NCBI GenBank assembly: GCA_031278535.1
Contig: JAITKH010000105.1
Span: 1 to 14,470, forward strand
Direction of reading: 5' to 3'
DNA from: Planctomycetota bacterium
Lineage (GTDB): Bacteria; Planctomycetota; SZUA-567
DNA length: 14,470 nucleotides
Shown here in pieces: positions 5,751 to 13,032 of this stretch. The position numbers were made by a program, and so were the translations under genes. The notes beneath the pieces are model-generated. The model saw only the letters and a list, made by a program, of their open reading frames with translations, was not told where the DNA came from and ran no database searches. Each line of letters opens with the position of its first letter. Positions within the stretch are counted from its first letter, which is position 1.

Positions 5751-6440
5751 ATGGATGCCATGCGCTCCCGCGCGGCCGGGGAAACCCCGATGAAGGATGC
5801 GGCCAATCCCGGGACGCCGACGAAAGGCGACGAAAACGTGGTTTCCGAATCCGACGCCAGGCGGATGGGCGAGGCGCTCGAAGGAAAGGGCAAGCGCTCC
5901 AGAGAAGTGGCCGGCGGTGAGCGGCGGCGTGATCGTCCCGGGGAATTGGCCGCGCTGTTCCATCAGGCGTTGGACCGCCTCGGCGGGCAGGTCTCGACGC
6001 CGGCGGACGTTTCCCGGATCCCGAACGCCCCGGAGGCGCGGGGCGCGGACATGGCGGCGTCGGCGCGGTGCGGCGAGCTGGCGGATCGGATTCTGGCATC
6101 GGCCCCTGCCGCCGACGGTTCGGCCGAGGTGAGGATGGCGATCGACAAGCCGTGGCTCCCCGAAACCGAAGTGCGGCTGACATTGACGGCGGATTCGCGG
6201 CTCGAGGTGGAGTTCCGGACCGATTCGGTTGAGGCGCAGCGTTTTCTCTCGCCCAATCTCGAGACCCTTCGGGAAAGGTTGGCGGAAAAAAGCGGCGGCG
6301 GGGTCGCGGTGCGGCTGATGGAGGGTCCGCGCGAAAGCGGCGGGGTCGCGGTGCGGACGGCTGAGACTTCGCGCGAAGGCGGCGGCGACGGTCGCAGCCG
6401 CAACCGCCGCGAAGTGATCGAGGAACTTGACGAGGAATGA
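5751..6440 (+). CDS. sctP: Needle-length and substrate-switch protein SctP
   Basis: The 229-residue product has a long disordered N-terminus and a folded domain at about 107-190 with a W-x(4)-TEVRLTLTADSRLEVEFRT pattern. This matches the T3S4/FliK-like C-terminal domain of YscP, HrpP and InvJ-type regulators, which act on SctU to switch export from needle to later substrates. It is short for this family (Yersinia YscP exceeds 450 residues), so the ruler part is small. Residues 181-208 carry two tandem copies of a GGVAVR-type unit, followed by an Arg/Glu tail. ATG 5751 lies 1 base after the sctO stop. Its own stop overlaps the sctQ start (ATGA). Place between sctO and sctQ supports the call. 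Confidence 0.8.
   Translation: MDAMRSRAAGETPMKDAANPGTPTKGDENVVSESDARRMGEALEGKGKRSREVAGGERRRDRPGELAALFHQALDRLGGQVSTPADVSRIPNAPEARGADMAASARCGELADRILASAPAADGSAEVRMAIDKPWLPETEVRLTLTADSRLEVEFRTDSVEAQRFLSPNLETLRERLAEKSGGGVAVRLMEGPRESGGVAVRTAETSREGGGDGRSRNRREVIEELDEE
6291..6377 (+). repeat. Tandem repeat inside sctP
   Basis: Two in-frame copies (6291-6335, 45 bases, and 6336-6377, 42 bases) share AGCGGC, GGGGTCGCGGTGCGG and a GCGCGAA end. They encode SGGGVAVRLMEGPRE and SGGVAVRTAETSRE. The copies differ by whole codons, so the frame is kept. This is a recent-looking internal duplication at the end of the switch domain. Confidence 0.75.
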
Positions 6441-7447
6441 GAAGCATGGCGGGCCTGTTCACGCCAGTCGCACCAGCCGCGGCCCGGCTGGAAACGCTGC
6501 TTGCCCGTCATGCCAGCGGCTTGGCGTTCAAAGCCGGCGGAGCGGACTGGACTTTCTCCCCGGATGGGGAAAGAGGAGGCGTGCGCGGCGTGGTCGCTTA
6601 CGGCCGCCTGGGCCAGTCCGAATGTTCCCTGTGGCTGGACGAGGCGGGATGGCGGGTGGCGGCGGCGGCGGCGCTGGAGGTCGGCCCGGAGGACGTGGCC
6701 GGATTGCCGCCGACCCTGGTCCTGGCCGCGCTCGAATGTTTTTTTCGCGACGCGCTGTCGAAGGTCGAGGCCGGCCTGGGGCTGCCGTGCTCCCTGTCCC
6801 GGGTCGAGGTGGGCGAGAGTCCGGCGCTGGCGTCGGTTTTGCCTTTCCGCTTGCGGCGCGGGGACGGGCTGGTCCTGTCGGGGGCGTGGGTCGCTCCGGA
6901 AGGGCAGTGGCGGGAAGCCCTGGAGGCGGCTTTGCGGCGCGTTGCCCCGCCGCCGGCGCCCCTGCCCGGCGACTTGACGCTGGAGGGCGTGGTTTCGGCG
7001 GGAATATGGAGGTTGCGCGCGGGAGATCTGAATCGCCTCGCCAGGGGCGATGTCGTCCTGGCGCCGCCGGCGGCGTCGCGGCATCTGACGGTGGGGCGGC
7101 GATTCCGGTTCGCCGCCGATTTCCAGAAAGGGAAGCTTGTGGCTGACGGCAAAAGCATGGCCGGCGCGGCCGGCGCCGCCGTCTCGGTTCCGGATGATGC
7201 CGCCCTGGCCGCGCTCGACGAGGCCGAGGTGGAATTGCGGGCCGAGGTGGGGAGGATGAACGTCACCCTGAACGAATTGCGGCGGCTTTCCGTGGGCGAG
7301 GTGGTCGAGTTCGCCACGCCGGTCGACTCTCCCGCGACTCTTGTGGCCGGGGGACGGGCGGTGGCGACGGGCGATCTGGTGGATGTCGGAGGCAGGGTCG
7401 GGGTGAGGGTTACCGCCTTGGGTCAAGGGCAGAAAGAGGATGTCTAG
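6437..7447 (+). CDS. sctQ: C-ring/sorting-platform protein SctQ
   Basis: SctQ (YscQ/SpaO/HrcQ, related to FliM/FliN) forms the pods of the cytoplasmic sorting platform that queue chaperone-substrate complexes. The 336-residue protein has a divergent N-terminal domain and two SpoA (surface presentation of antigens) domains: about 178-235 (LTLEGVVSAGIWRLRAGDLNRLARGDVVL) and about 263-328 (VELRAEVGRMNVTLNELRRLSVGEVVEFATP...GDLVDVGGRVGVRVTAL). The second is the typical FliN-like fold. The start ATG overlaps the sctP stop by four bases; an in-frame ATG at 6446 is an alternative. Its last 8 bases overlap the following regulator gene. An internal GTG start is noted separately. Confidence 0.92.
   Translation: MRSMAGLFTPVAPAAARLETLLARHASGLAFKAGGADWTFSPDGERGGVRGVVAYGRLGQSECSLWLDEAGWRVAAAAALEVGPEDVAGLPPTLVLAALECFFRDALSKVEAGLGLPCSLSRVEVGESPALASVLPFRLRRGDGLVLSGAWVAPEGQWREALEAALRRVAPPPAPLPGDLTLEGVVSAGIWRLRAGDLNRLARGDVVLAPPAASRHLTVGRRFRFAADFQKGKLVADGKSMAGAAGAAVSVPDDAALAALDEAEVELRAEVGRMNVTLNELRRLSVGEVVEFATPVDSPATLVAGGRAVATGDLVDVGGRVGVRVTALGQGQKEDV
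7127..7447 (+). other. Possible internal translation start giving SctQ-C
   Basis: Within sctQ an in-frame GTG at 7139-7141 (Val235) is preceded by AAAGGGAA (7127-7134) at a suitable distance. Initiation there would give a 102-residue protein that is essentially the second SpoA domain. Salmonella SpaO, Shigella Spa33 and Yersinia YscQ make such a short product from an internal start, and in SpaO it is a GTG. The ribosome site is seen in the sequence; its use is inferred. Confidence 0.5.
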
Positions 7448-8243
7448 AGCGGCAAAGGATCCGGAGAGGGGCGGGAGATTTCGCGAAATCTGCGGCCTGC
7501 TCTTTCCCGGTCTGACCCGTACCGAAATCGCCCGGAAGTTGGGCGTCGTTTCTTCCGGCGCGATGCGCAACTGGGAAGCCGGATCGGGGTTCTCCAGTTC
7601 CACCCTGGCGCGGCTGGAAAAATTGGGCGCCTCCAGGGATTATCTTCTCGCCGGGGCCGGAACGCCCTTGGACGGCCCGGTTGAAAAGGCGCCGCCGCCC
7701 GTCCCTTCGCCGTCCCCGGCCGAAGCCCTGGCCGCGAACCTGCGGCATCTCCGGAAGGAGCGTTTTCGCGGTTGGGGCGGGCAGCGGCGCTTCGCGGAAT
7801 TCCTGGGAATTTCGCCCAACGATCTCTGCGTCTACGAGTACGGCCGGGCGCTTCCCAACGAACAGCGGCTGGAGGACATGGCCACCAGGCTTGGATTCAA
7901 GCCGAATGAACTATTGAGGCTCCTGCCCGGGGTGAACCCCTCGTCGCTGCTGTCCAGGGCGGGAACGGACCTGCCGGGCGGCAAGGCGGATGAAGCGGCG
8001 CGGAACGGAGGGGTGGGACTCTTGCGGCGCGAAATGCTCCGCCTCGAGGCGATGAACGAGGTGCTTAGAGACCTGATCGCCTCGCAAGAGAAGCGCATTC
8101 GGGAATTGGAGGGAATGAACCTGGCGCTGCGCGGGATCGTTTACGCGGAAGAGACGCCCGCTGGCTCGGACCAGCGGCGCAAGGTTCTGGAAAGGCTGGG
8201 GTTGCTTTTCGCCGAACTGGCCGAGGGCCACGACATTTTCTGA
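7440..8243 (+). CDS. Two-HTH (CI/Xre-like) coiled-coil regulator within the T3SS operon
   Basis: The 267-residue protein is not a known T3SS structural part. Residues 13-74 read as a phage CI-repressor-like helix-turn-helix (LTRTEIARKLGVVSSGAMRNWE, ending LGASRDYLLAGAGTP). A Pro-rich linker follows (about 83-95), then a second Xre-type helix-turn-helix at 97-161 (RRFAEFLGISPNDLCVYEYGRALPNEQRLEDMATRLGFKPNELL). Residues 192-232 form a Leu/Met heptad coiled coil suited to dimerisation. It lacks a peptidase domain and membrane segments. ATG 7440 has AGAGG close upstream, overlaps sctQ by 8 bases, and its stop is 11 bases before sctR, so it is co-transcribed. A transcriptional regulator of this operon is likely; direct autoregulation is inferred. 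The specific family is not recognised. Confidence 0.8.
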   Translation: MSRAAKDPERGGRFREICGLLFPGLTRTEIARKLGVVSSGAMRNWEAGSGFSSSTLARLEKLGASRDYLLAGAGTPLDGPVEKAPPPVPSPSPAEALAANLRHLRKERFRGWGGQRRFAEFLGISPNDLCVYEYGRALPNEQRLEDMATRLGFKPNELLRLLPGVNPSSLLSRAGTDLPGGKADEAARNGGVGLLRREMLRLEAMNEVLRDLIASQEKRIRELEGMNLALRGIVYAEETPAGSDQRRKVLERLGLLFAELAEGHDIF

Positions 8244-8254
8244 ATGGGGCGGGG

Positions 8255-8908
8255 ATGCTGGGAATCGATCCGGTTGCAATGATGGTTGGCCTCGGCCTTC
8301 TGGCGCTGTTGCCGTTTCTGGCGGTGATGGTGACCAGTTACGTCAAGCTGGTCGTGGTTTTCGGCCTCCTCCGCAACGCCATGGGCATACAGCAGATCCC
8401 CCCCAACATGGTGGTGAACAGCATGGCCATCCTCCTGACCCTTTTCATAATGGCGCCGGTCGGCCAGGAGATGTACCGGACGGCGGCCGAATCGGGACTG
8501 GCCGGGATGCGGGGCGTCGGCGACCTCGACCCGTCGGCGCTGGACAAGGCGGCGGCGCCGTTGCGGGCTTTCCTGAAAAAGCATTCGCATCCGTCGATGC
8601 GCATTCTTTTCCTGCGCGCCGCCGCCCAGTTGTGGGGAGGGGACGAAACGCGCCTTCCCGACCCCGAAGGGCTGTTCATCCTCGCTCCCGCCTTCATGCT
8701 GACGGAGCTGACCGAGGCGTTCCAGGCCGGCTTCCTGCTCTACCTGCCCTTTGTCGTGGTGGATCTGGTGATTTCGAACATCCTGTTGGCGATGGGGATG
8801 ATGATGGTGTCGCCGATGACCATCTCGCTCCCCTTCAAGCTCCTGATTTTCGTCATGATCAACGGCTGGACCAAAGTGATCGAAGGCCTGCTCTCGACCT
8901 ATCGCTGA
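8255..8908 (+). CDS. sctR: Export apparatus protein SctR
   Basis: A clear SctR/YscR (FliP family) inner-membrane component. Five copies of it, with SctS and SctT, make the helical export gate. The 217 residues match family length. The N-terminal hydrophobic block LLALLPFLAVMVTSYVKLVVVFGLLRNAMG, written here only in outline, contains the TSYVKLVVV and RNAMGIQQIPPN motifs that define the family. The C-terminal part has FMLTELTEAFQAGF and LPFVVVDLVISNILLAMGMMM, also family signatures. About four hydrophobic helices are visible with a polar region (about 80-140) between the second and third. ATG 8255 is preceded by GGGGCGGGG; it opens 11 bases after the regulator gene. Confidence 0.97.
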   Translation: MLGIDPVAMMVGLGLLALLPFLAVMVTSYVKLVVVFGLLRNAMGIQQIPPNMVVNSMAILLTLFIMAPVGQEMYRTAAESGLAGMRGVGDLDPSALDKAAAPLRAFLKKHSHPSMRILFLRAAAQLWGGDETRLPDPEGLFILAPAFMLTELTEAFQAGFLLYLPFVVVDLVISNILLAMGMMMVSPMTISLPFKLLIFVMINGWTKVIEGLLSTYR

Positions 8909-8938
8909 AACCGGAGTCCGCGCCGGAGGAGTACGGCC

Positions 8939-9208
8939 ATGAACGAGGCCGACATTCTCAACATCACCAAGGAGGCGATGCTGCTGGTGCTCATCCTGTC
9001 GCTGCCGCCCATCGTCGTGGCCTCGGGCCTCGGCATCCTGGTCAGCCTGCTGCAGGCGATAACCCAAGTACAGGAGCAGACCTTCTCCTTCGCGGTGAAG
9101 CTGCTCGGGGTGACCGCCACCCTGGTCCTGTCGGCCTCCTGGCTGGGCCGGGAGCTTCTTGTCTATGCGGTCCGGCTTTTCGATCGGGTCGGCGGGCTGG
9201 GGGGATAG
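8939..9208 (+). CDS. sctS: Export apparatus protein SctS
   Basis: An 89-residue protein of the SctS/YscS (FliQ) family with the usual two hydrophobic helices (about 14-36 and 50-75). Characteristic stretches are LLVLILSLPPIVVASGLGILVSLLQA and TQVQEQTFSFAVKLL, here named by their first residues; the Q-x(2)-EQT-x-SF motif is nearly invariant in the family. It wraps around the SctR/SctT core of the export gate. The ATG at 8939 has GGAGGAG at 8925-8931. The gap to sctR is 30 bases. Normal length and no missing parts. Confidence 0.95.
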   Translation: MNEADILNITKEAMLLVLILSLPPIVVASGLGILVSLLQAITQVQEQTFSFAVKLLGVTATLVLSASWLGRELLVYAVRLFDRVGGLGG

Positions 9209-9221
9209 GCGCTTGTCCGAC

Positions 9222-10031
9222 ATGGCGGACGTCATCGCTCTCGCGGAAGACGGACGGCGCTTTCTGCTGCTGGCCGGGGTGGCCGTCGCCAGGCTGACCC
9301 CGATTTTCCAGATAACTCCCTTTCTCGGCGGCAAGATCATGGGAACGGTGGCCCGGGGGGCGCTGGGGTTTTCCCTGGCGGCGTTTCTCGTCCCCTGGCT
9401 GGCGGCGCACGCCCCGCCGGGGGAAATGGGCGCCGCGGAGCTGACGCCGATCATCGTCAAGGAGGCGTTGTTGGGGACCGTGTTCGGCTTTTTGTCCTCG
9501 CTCGCCTTTTCGGCCGCGTCCGGCGTCGGCTTCCTGGTCGACAACCAGCGCGGGCTTTCCATGTCGCAGGCGTCCGATCCCCTGACCGGGGAGGAAACCT
9601 CGATCCTGGGCGCCCTGGCGATGGAAACGCTGGTGATGGTGTTCATAGCCGGCGGCGGGCTGGCCCTGTTTTTCCAGGCCGTCCTGACCAGCTATTCCTT
9701 CTGGCCGCCGTTCTCTTTCTGGCCGGACTGGTCGGCCGGGCCGCTGTCGGAACTGGTTCTCGGGCAGTTCGGCTGGTACCTGGCGACCTTGCTGGCCCTG
9801 GCGGCGCCGATGCTCCTGGTGTGCTTCCTGGTCGATTTCGGCATGGGGCTGATGAACCGCTTCGCGCCGCAGTTGAATGTATTCTTCCTGGCCATGCCGA
9901 TCAAGAGCGCGCTGTCGCTGGCGCTGATGACCGTCTACTGGGCGGGGATGATCGCCAGCCTGAAGGGCGGCACGCTGCGGCTGCCGGTTCTCTGGGACGC
10001 CCTGCGGCGGGTGATGTCGCTGGCGGCCTGA
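9222..10031 (+). CDS. sctT: Export apparatus protein SctT
   Basis: SctT/YscT (FliR family) closes the export gate with SctR and SctS. The protein of 269 residues has six or more hydrophobic helices and the family motifs GFLVDNQRGLSMSQASDPLTG and LVDFGMGLMNRFAPQLNVFFL. A further match is MPIKSALSLALM near the C-terminus. The start is not certain. ATG 9222 gives MADVIALAEDG. A TTG at 9213 would add three residues and has GGGGGG (9199-9204) at 8 bases, a better spacing than the 17 bases to the ATG. The frame is open back to 9159, but that stretch overlaps the end of sctS. Confidence 0.95.
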   Translation: MADVIALAEDGRRFLLLAGVAVARLTPIFQITPFLGGKIMGTVARGALGFSLAAFLVPWLAAHAPPGEMGAAELTPIIVKEALLGTVFGFLSSLAFSAASGVGFLVDNQRGLSMSQASDPLTGEETSILGALAMETLVMVFIAGGGLALFFQAVLTSYSFWPPFSFWPDWSAGPLSELVLGQFGWYLATLLALAAPMLLVCFLVDFGMGLMNRFAPQLNVFFLAMPIKSALSLALMTVYWAGMIASLKGGTLRLPVLWDALRRVMSLAA

Positions 10032-10085
10032 AAAGGCCAATTTTGCAAGTGTTATCGCCGGGTTGAACCGGCCGGGAGAGGGTGG
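10032..10085 (+). other. Short gap between sctT and sctU
   Basis: Fifty-four bases without a gene. It contains a small palindromic patch CCGGGTTGAACCGG (around 10061-10074) and the purine-rich GGGAGAGGG that serves as ribosome site for sctU. No promoter-like hexamers were evident. Confidence 0.4.
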
Positions 10086-11144
10086 ATGGGCGGGGAAAAA
10101 ACGGAGCAGCCGTCGGACAAGCGACTCCGCGACGCCCGGGAACAGGGGCAGGTGGCCAAGAGCCAGGAAATCCCCGCCGCGGCGGTGATCCTGGCTATGT
10201 TTGTTTTCGTCTGGGCGGGGTTCGATTTCATCTGCGACGAGACGAAAGGGGCCATGCTCTCGGCGATCGAAGCGCTGCCGTTTTCCTTCGACGAAGGGTT
10301 GGAGACGGTCGGCGGCGCGGTGGCGAGGCTGTTTCTCGCGATCGCGATTCCGGCGGTGATCCTGGCCGCGGCAGCCGGGGCGTTGGGGCATCTGGGGCAG
10401 ACCGGTCTGCTCCTCGCCTTCAAGGCTGCCATGCCGAAGCTGGACAAATTGAACCCCAAGCAATGGTTTTCCAAGGTGTTCTCGATCAAGAACCTGATCG
10501 AGTTCATTCGTTCGATTCTCAAAATCGGCGTCGTGTGCGGCGTATTTTATCTCGTGTTCATGGACGCCCTGCCGCAGATTTTGCGGTTGCCGGGCCACGG
10601 AGTGGACGGATTCATGGTGGTTCTCGGGACGGTCATGCGCCAGACCGCCAGTTATTGCCTGGCCGCCTTCGCCGCCATCGCCGCCGTCGACTGGCTGTTC
10701 CAGCGGCGCCAGTTCCTCAAGGAAAACATGATGTCCAAGGAAGACGTCAAGAACGAATACAAGGAGATGGAGGGCGACCCGCACATCAAGGGCCAGCGCA
10801 AGCAGTTGCACCAGGAGATGGTCATGAGCGACCAGGCCGGGGCTGTCCGCCGGTCCGATGTCCTCGTCACCAATCCGGCCCACCTCGCCATCGCCATCGA
10901 GTACAAGGAGGGGAAGACGCCGTTGCCGGTGATTTTGGCCAAGGGCGAGGGCTACCTTGCCCAGCGGATGATGAAGATCGCGGAAGAGGCCGGCGTGCCC
11001 ATAATGCGCAACGTTCCCCTGGCGCACGACTTGTGGGAGCAGGGGAAGGAGTTGGAATATATCCCGTCGGGCTTGATCGAGCCGGTGGCGGAGGTGTTGC
11101 GCTGGTTGCGGGAATTGCGCGACCGCGAAGGAGGATCGACATGA
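10086..11144 (+). CDS. sctU: Export switch protein SctU (NPAH variant)
   Basis: SctU/YscU (FlhB family) is the autocleaving inner-membrane switch that moves export from needle subunits to later substrates. The 352 residues include the N-terminal GGEKTEQPSDKRLRDAREQGQV (typical EKTE-PTxKRLxDARxxGQV), four transmembrane helices (about 30-50, 80-110, 140-165, 185-205), the linker and a cytoplasmic domain with DVLVTNPAHLAIAIEY, PVILAKGEG and the C-terminal VPIMRNVPLAHDLWE. The catalytic motif is N263-P264-A265-H266 rather than the usual NPTH; Asn and Pro, which flank the cut, are kept. It starts after a 54-base gap and its stop overlaps the sctW start (ATGA). Confidence 0.96.
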   Translation: MGGEKTEQPSDKRLRDAREQGQVAKSQEIPAAAVILAMFVFVWAGFDFICDETKGAMLSAIEALPFSFDEGLETVGGAVARLFLAIAIPAVILAAAAGALGHLGQTGLLLAFKAAMPKLDKLNPKQWFSKVFSIKNLIEFIRSILKIGVVCGVFYLVFMDALPQILRLPGHGVDGFMVVLGTVMRQTASYCLAAFAAIAAVDWLFQRRQFLKENMMSKEDVKNEYKEMEGDPHIKGQRKQLHQEMVMSDQAGAVRRSDVLVTNPAHLAIAIEYKEGKTPLPVILAKGEGYLAQRMMKIAEEAGVPIMRNVPLAHDLWEQGKELEYIPSGLIEPVAEVLRWLRELRDREGGST

Positions 11145-12250
11145 GCACGAACATATCCGGAACCAGGCTGGACGGCATGGCCGGATTTTCCCCGGCCGAC
11201 GTGGGCGGAGAGGCCGCCCCGGTCAGGGGCGAATGGAACGGCCTGGCGGTGAGCGTTTCCGACGATCCGGCCAGCCTTCTCGCCGACGCGGCCGAGGAAC
11301 TGACCTTCTCGGCGAGCGAAAAGGTGGAAAAGGATTTGTCGGAACGGAAAAAGCCGGAGAAAAGGGAAAGAATAAAGGAGGTCGTCCCGCCGCCGGAGGT
11401 CCTCCAGCAGATGCGGGAACGGCAGCGGGAAAGGTTACAGAAGCTCCTGGCCGAGATCAAGGCGTCCGGGGGCAATCCCGTCGCCTTCCGCCAGGCGCTT
11501 GACGGCTTTCCCGACCCGACCGATCGCCACGCCGCCCTGCTGTGGCTGGAAGAACAGTTGTCCGACGCCCCCGCGCTTGCCGGGGCGGCCGCTGTGGAAC
11601 GCGAACGGCTGGAAGCGGAGGCGGGCCCGGAAATCCAGGCCGGCTACAACATCGGTGGGGTGGACGCCTCCGGCGTCGGCGGTCCGGAAGAGGGGCGCGA
11701 CGCCTACCGACGGACCATTCTCGGGCAGGGAGGGATCTCGGCCATGCTCGAAGCCATCCTCGAGCGCTGCTCCGGGGACGGCTTCCAGGCCAAGGTGGAT
11801 TTTCTCCGCCTGGCGGTGGGGGTGGATCTTTCGGCCGCCCTTCCTTCCATCGACAAGCGCGAACTCGAATCCATGAACAACGATCTCTTCCAGCTTCGGG
11901 CGCTGGGCAACTTCACCCGCGAATTCGGCGGCGATCTCGACAAGCTCCGGGAAAAGCGGGAAAAGCCGCCCCTCCCCGGCGCCGGGTTGGAAACGCTCCG
12001 CCTGATTTGCAAGGTCAAGGACGAACGCCTGATCGATCTGGGCGGGCTTGCATCCTGTCTTGCCCTGGAAAGGGAGCGCGATCCATCCTACGACGTACTG
12101 GCGCTTACCGGCGCGCACAACCTGATTCGCCGGCTGCCGGAGAGGCTTTTCGCCGGCGAGGATTCGCGCCAGCGTCTGCTGGCGGCGTCGCAAAAGCTTT
12201 TGGACGCCGCGGTCGATATGGAAGAGAGCATGGCGGAGGGCGAGGCATGA
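11141..12250 (+). CDS. sctW: Gatekeeper SctW, YopN-TyeA type fusion
   Basis: SctW (YopN/SepL/InvE/CopN) blocks early release of translocators and effectors. The 369-residue protein has a disordered secreted-type N-terminus (to about 75), a helical HrpJ-like region (about 80-265), and a C-terminal section (about 284-365) that follows TyeA: RLPERLFAGEDSRQRLLAAS then LLDAAVDMEES, comparable with TyeA's LPLGVFSDEEQRQNLLQ and AIDMAIESEEE. So gatekeeper and TyeA parts are one chain, as in SepL/InvE but not in Yersinia. The ATG at 11141 has GGAGG (11130-11134) and overlaps sctU by four bases. A much longer open frame upstream in this phase is the shadow of sctU. Its own stop overlaps the next gene by four bases. 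Confidence 0.88.
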   Translation: MSTNISGTRLDGMAGFSPADVGGEAAPVRGEWNGLAVSVSDDPASLLADAAEELTFSASEKVEKDLSERKKPEKRERIKEVVPPPEVLQQMRERQRERLQKLLAEIKASGGNPVAFRQALDGFPDPTDRHAALLWLEEQLSDAPALAGAAAVERERLEAEAGPEIQAGYNIGGVDASGVGGPEEGRDAYRRTILGQGGISAMLEAILERCSGDGFQAKVDFLRLAVGVDLSAALPSIDKRELESMNNDLFQLRALGNFTREFGGDLDKLREKREKPPLPGAGLETLRLICKVKDERLIDLGGLASCLALERERDPSYDVLALTGAHNLIRRLPERLFAGEDSRQRLLAASQKLLDAAVDMEESMAEGEA

Positions 12251-12627
12251 CCGACGATCTGTTCCGCTCCCTGGCCGCCGATTTCGGCCACCGGCTGGGA
12301 ATGGAGCGGCTGGAGCCGAATGCCTCGGGCTGCCTGGATCTGACCATCGAGCGGGCGGGGCGGCTGCAGATGGAGGAGGTGGAGGGAACGATCCTGGTTA
12401 CGCTCGCCCGCTCCTGGCCGGACCATTCCGGACGAACCGCCCTGGCGGCGCTGTCGCTGTGCCACTGGCGGGAAAACCACCCCTGGCCGGTCCACGCCGG
12501 CGCCCTCGGCGAGGAATGGCTTTCCTTCACCGTCTGCATTCCGGTGCGGGAACTGGATTTGCCGGCTTTGGAAAAACAAATCGATTTCCTGGCCGGACTT
12601 CTGGATGCGGCGGAAAAGGCGGGCTGA
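12247..12627 (+). CDS. Type III secretion chaperone, probably for SctW (SycN-like position)
   Basis: This acidic 126-residue protein has the layout of class I T3SS chaperones (CesT/SycE/SycN fold): helix (DDLFRSLAADFGHRLG), beta strands (CLDLTIERAGRLQMEE, GTILVTLARSW), a central helix (ALAALSLCHWREN), further strands (GEEWLSFTVCIPV) and a final helix (ALEKQIDFLAGLLDAAEKAG). In Yersinia the heterodimer SycN-YscB escorts YopN, and sycN lies right after yopN-tyeA. Here one gene occupies that place, overlapping sctW by four bases. Sequence identity in this class is low, so the exact counterpart (SycN, YscB or another) is not certain, and homodimer formation is inferred. Confidence 0.7.
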   Translation: MTDDLFRSLAADFGHRLGMERLEPNASGCLDLTIERAGRLQMEEVEGTILVTLARSWPDHSGRTALAALSLCHWRENHPWPVHAGALGEEWLSFTVCIPVRELDLPALEKQIDFLAGLLDAAEKAG

Positions 12628-12630
12628 CGC

Positions 12631-13032
12631 ATGGACGCAATCGGCGGTTTCGATCCGAGGCTGGGCGTGTCCGCCCTGATCCAGGGCCGGGAGGAGATCG
12701 GGCGGGCCAACCTGCCGGGGGCGGCGCGCCTCCTGCCGGAATCTCTGCCGGATCGGGCCGGCGCCCTGGTGTACGGGCGCCTCACCGATTCGGCCCTGTT
12801 GGAGGGCTTCGCTCCCTACCTCAGGATGGATTTGCGCCGCCGGGAGCTGCTTTCCCCGGACGTCTTTTTCGAAACGCTGGAGCAGGCGGCCGGGTCGTTC
12901 GAGCGGGAAGGGGAGGGGAAGGACGGGCAGCCGGGAGAGGGGCCGCTCGCCGGGACGGCCCGGCGTCTCCGGGAAATCCTGGCGGATCGCGAATTGTGCG
13001 AAGCGCTGCGAAAGCTTGTTCTCAAGGCGTAA
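12631..13032 (+). CDS. sctX: SctX (YscX-like) early substrate
   Basis: The 133-residue product matches YscX (122 residues) in size, in an internal LPESLPDRAGAL stretch resembling YscX's CGLPDRYALP, and in a C-terminal helical segment (ARRLREILADRELCEALRKLVLKA in outline) like YscX's terminal two helices, which bind YscY and the export gate. YscX is exported early and is required for secretion in Ysc-type systems. The order chaperone-X-Y-V is the Yersinia order. Residues about 98-108 form a Gly/Glu low-complexity insert. ATG lies 3 bases after the previous stop. Its TAA stop (13030-13032) is formed by the first three bases of dispersed repeat copy B. Confidence 0.7.
   Translation: MDAIGGFDPRLGVSALIQGREEIGRANLPGAARLLPESLPDRAGALVYGRLTDSALLEGFAPYLRMDLRRRELLSPDVFFETLEQAAGSFEREGEGKDGQPGEGPLAGTARRLREILADRELCEALRKLVLKA

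Noticed and set aside
5963..7603. A 546-codon open frame on the minus strand opposite sctP and sctQ
   Set aside because: Same artefact: Pro/Arg/Ser-rich antisense translation with no motif, and no ribosome site or promoter supports it.
10056..10078. Terminator between sctT and sctU at the small CCGG palindrome
   Set aside because: The arms are four bases or imperfect and no T run follows; sctU belongs to the same transcript by context.
9042..11027. A 661-codon open frame on the minus strand opposite sctS, sctT and sctU
   Set aside because: The + strand encodes textbook export-gate proteins here; the antisense product is His/Arg/Gln-rich low-complexity sequence, typical of GC-driven spurious frames.
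10082..11140. Upstream extension of the sctW frame through all of sctU
   Set aside because: The extension is an out-of-frame reading of sctU. The ATG at 11141 with GGAGG and an ATGA overlap gives the expected gatekeeper length.
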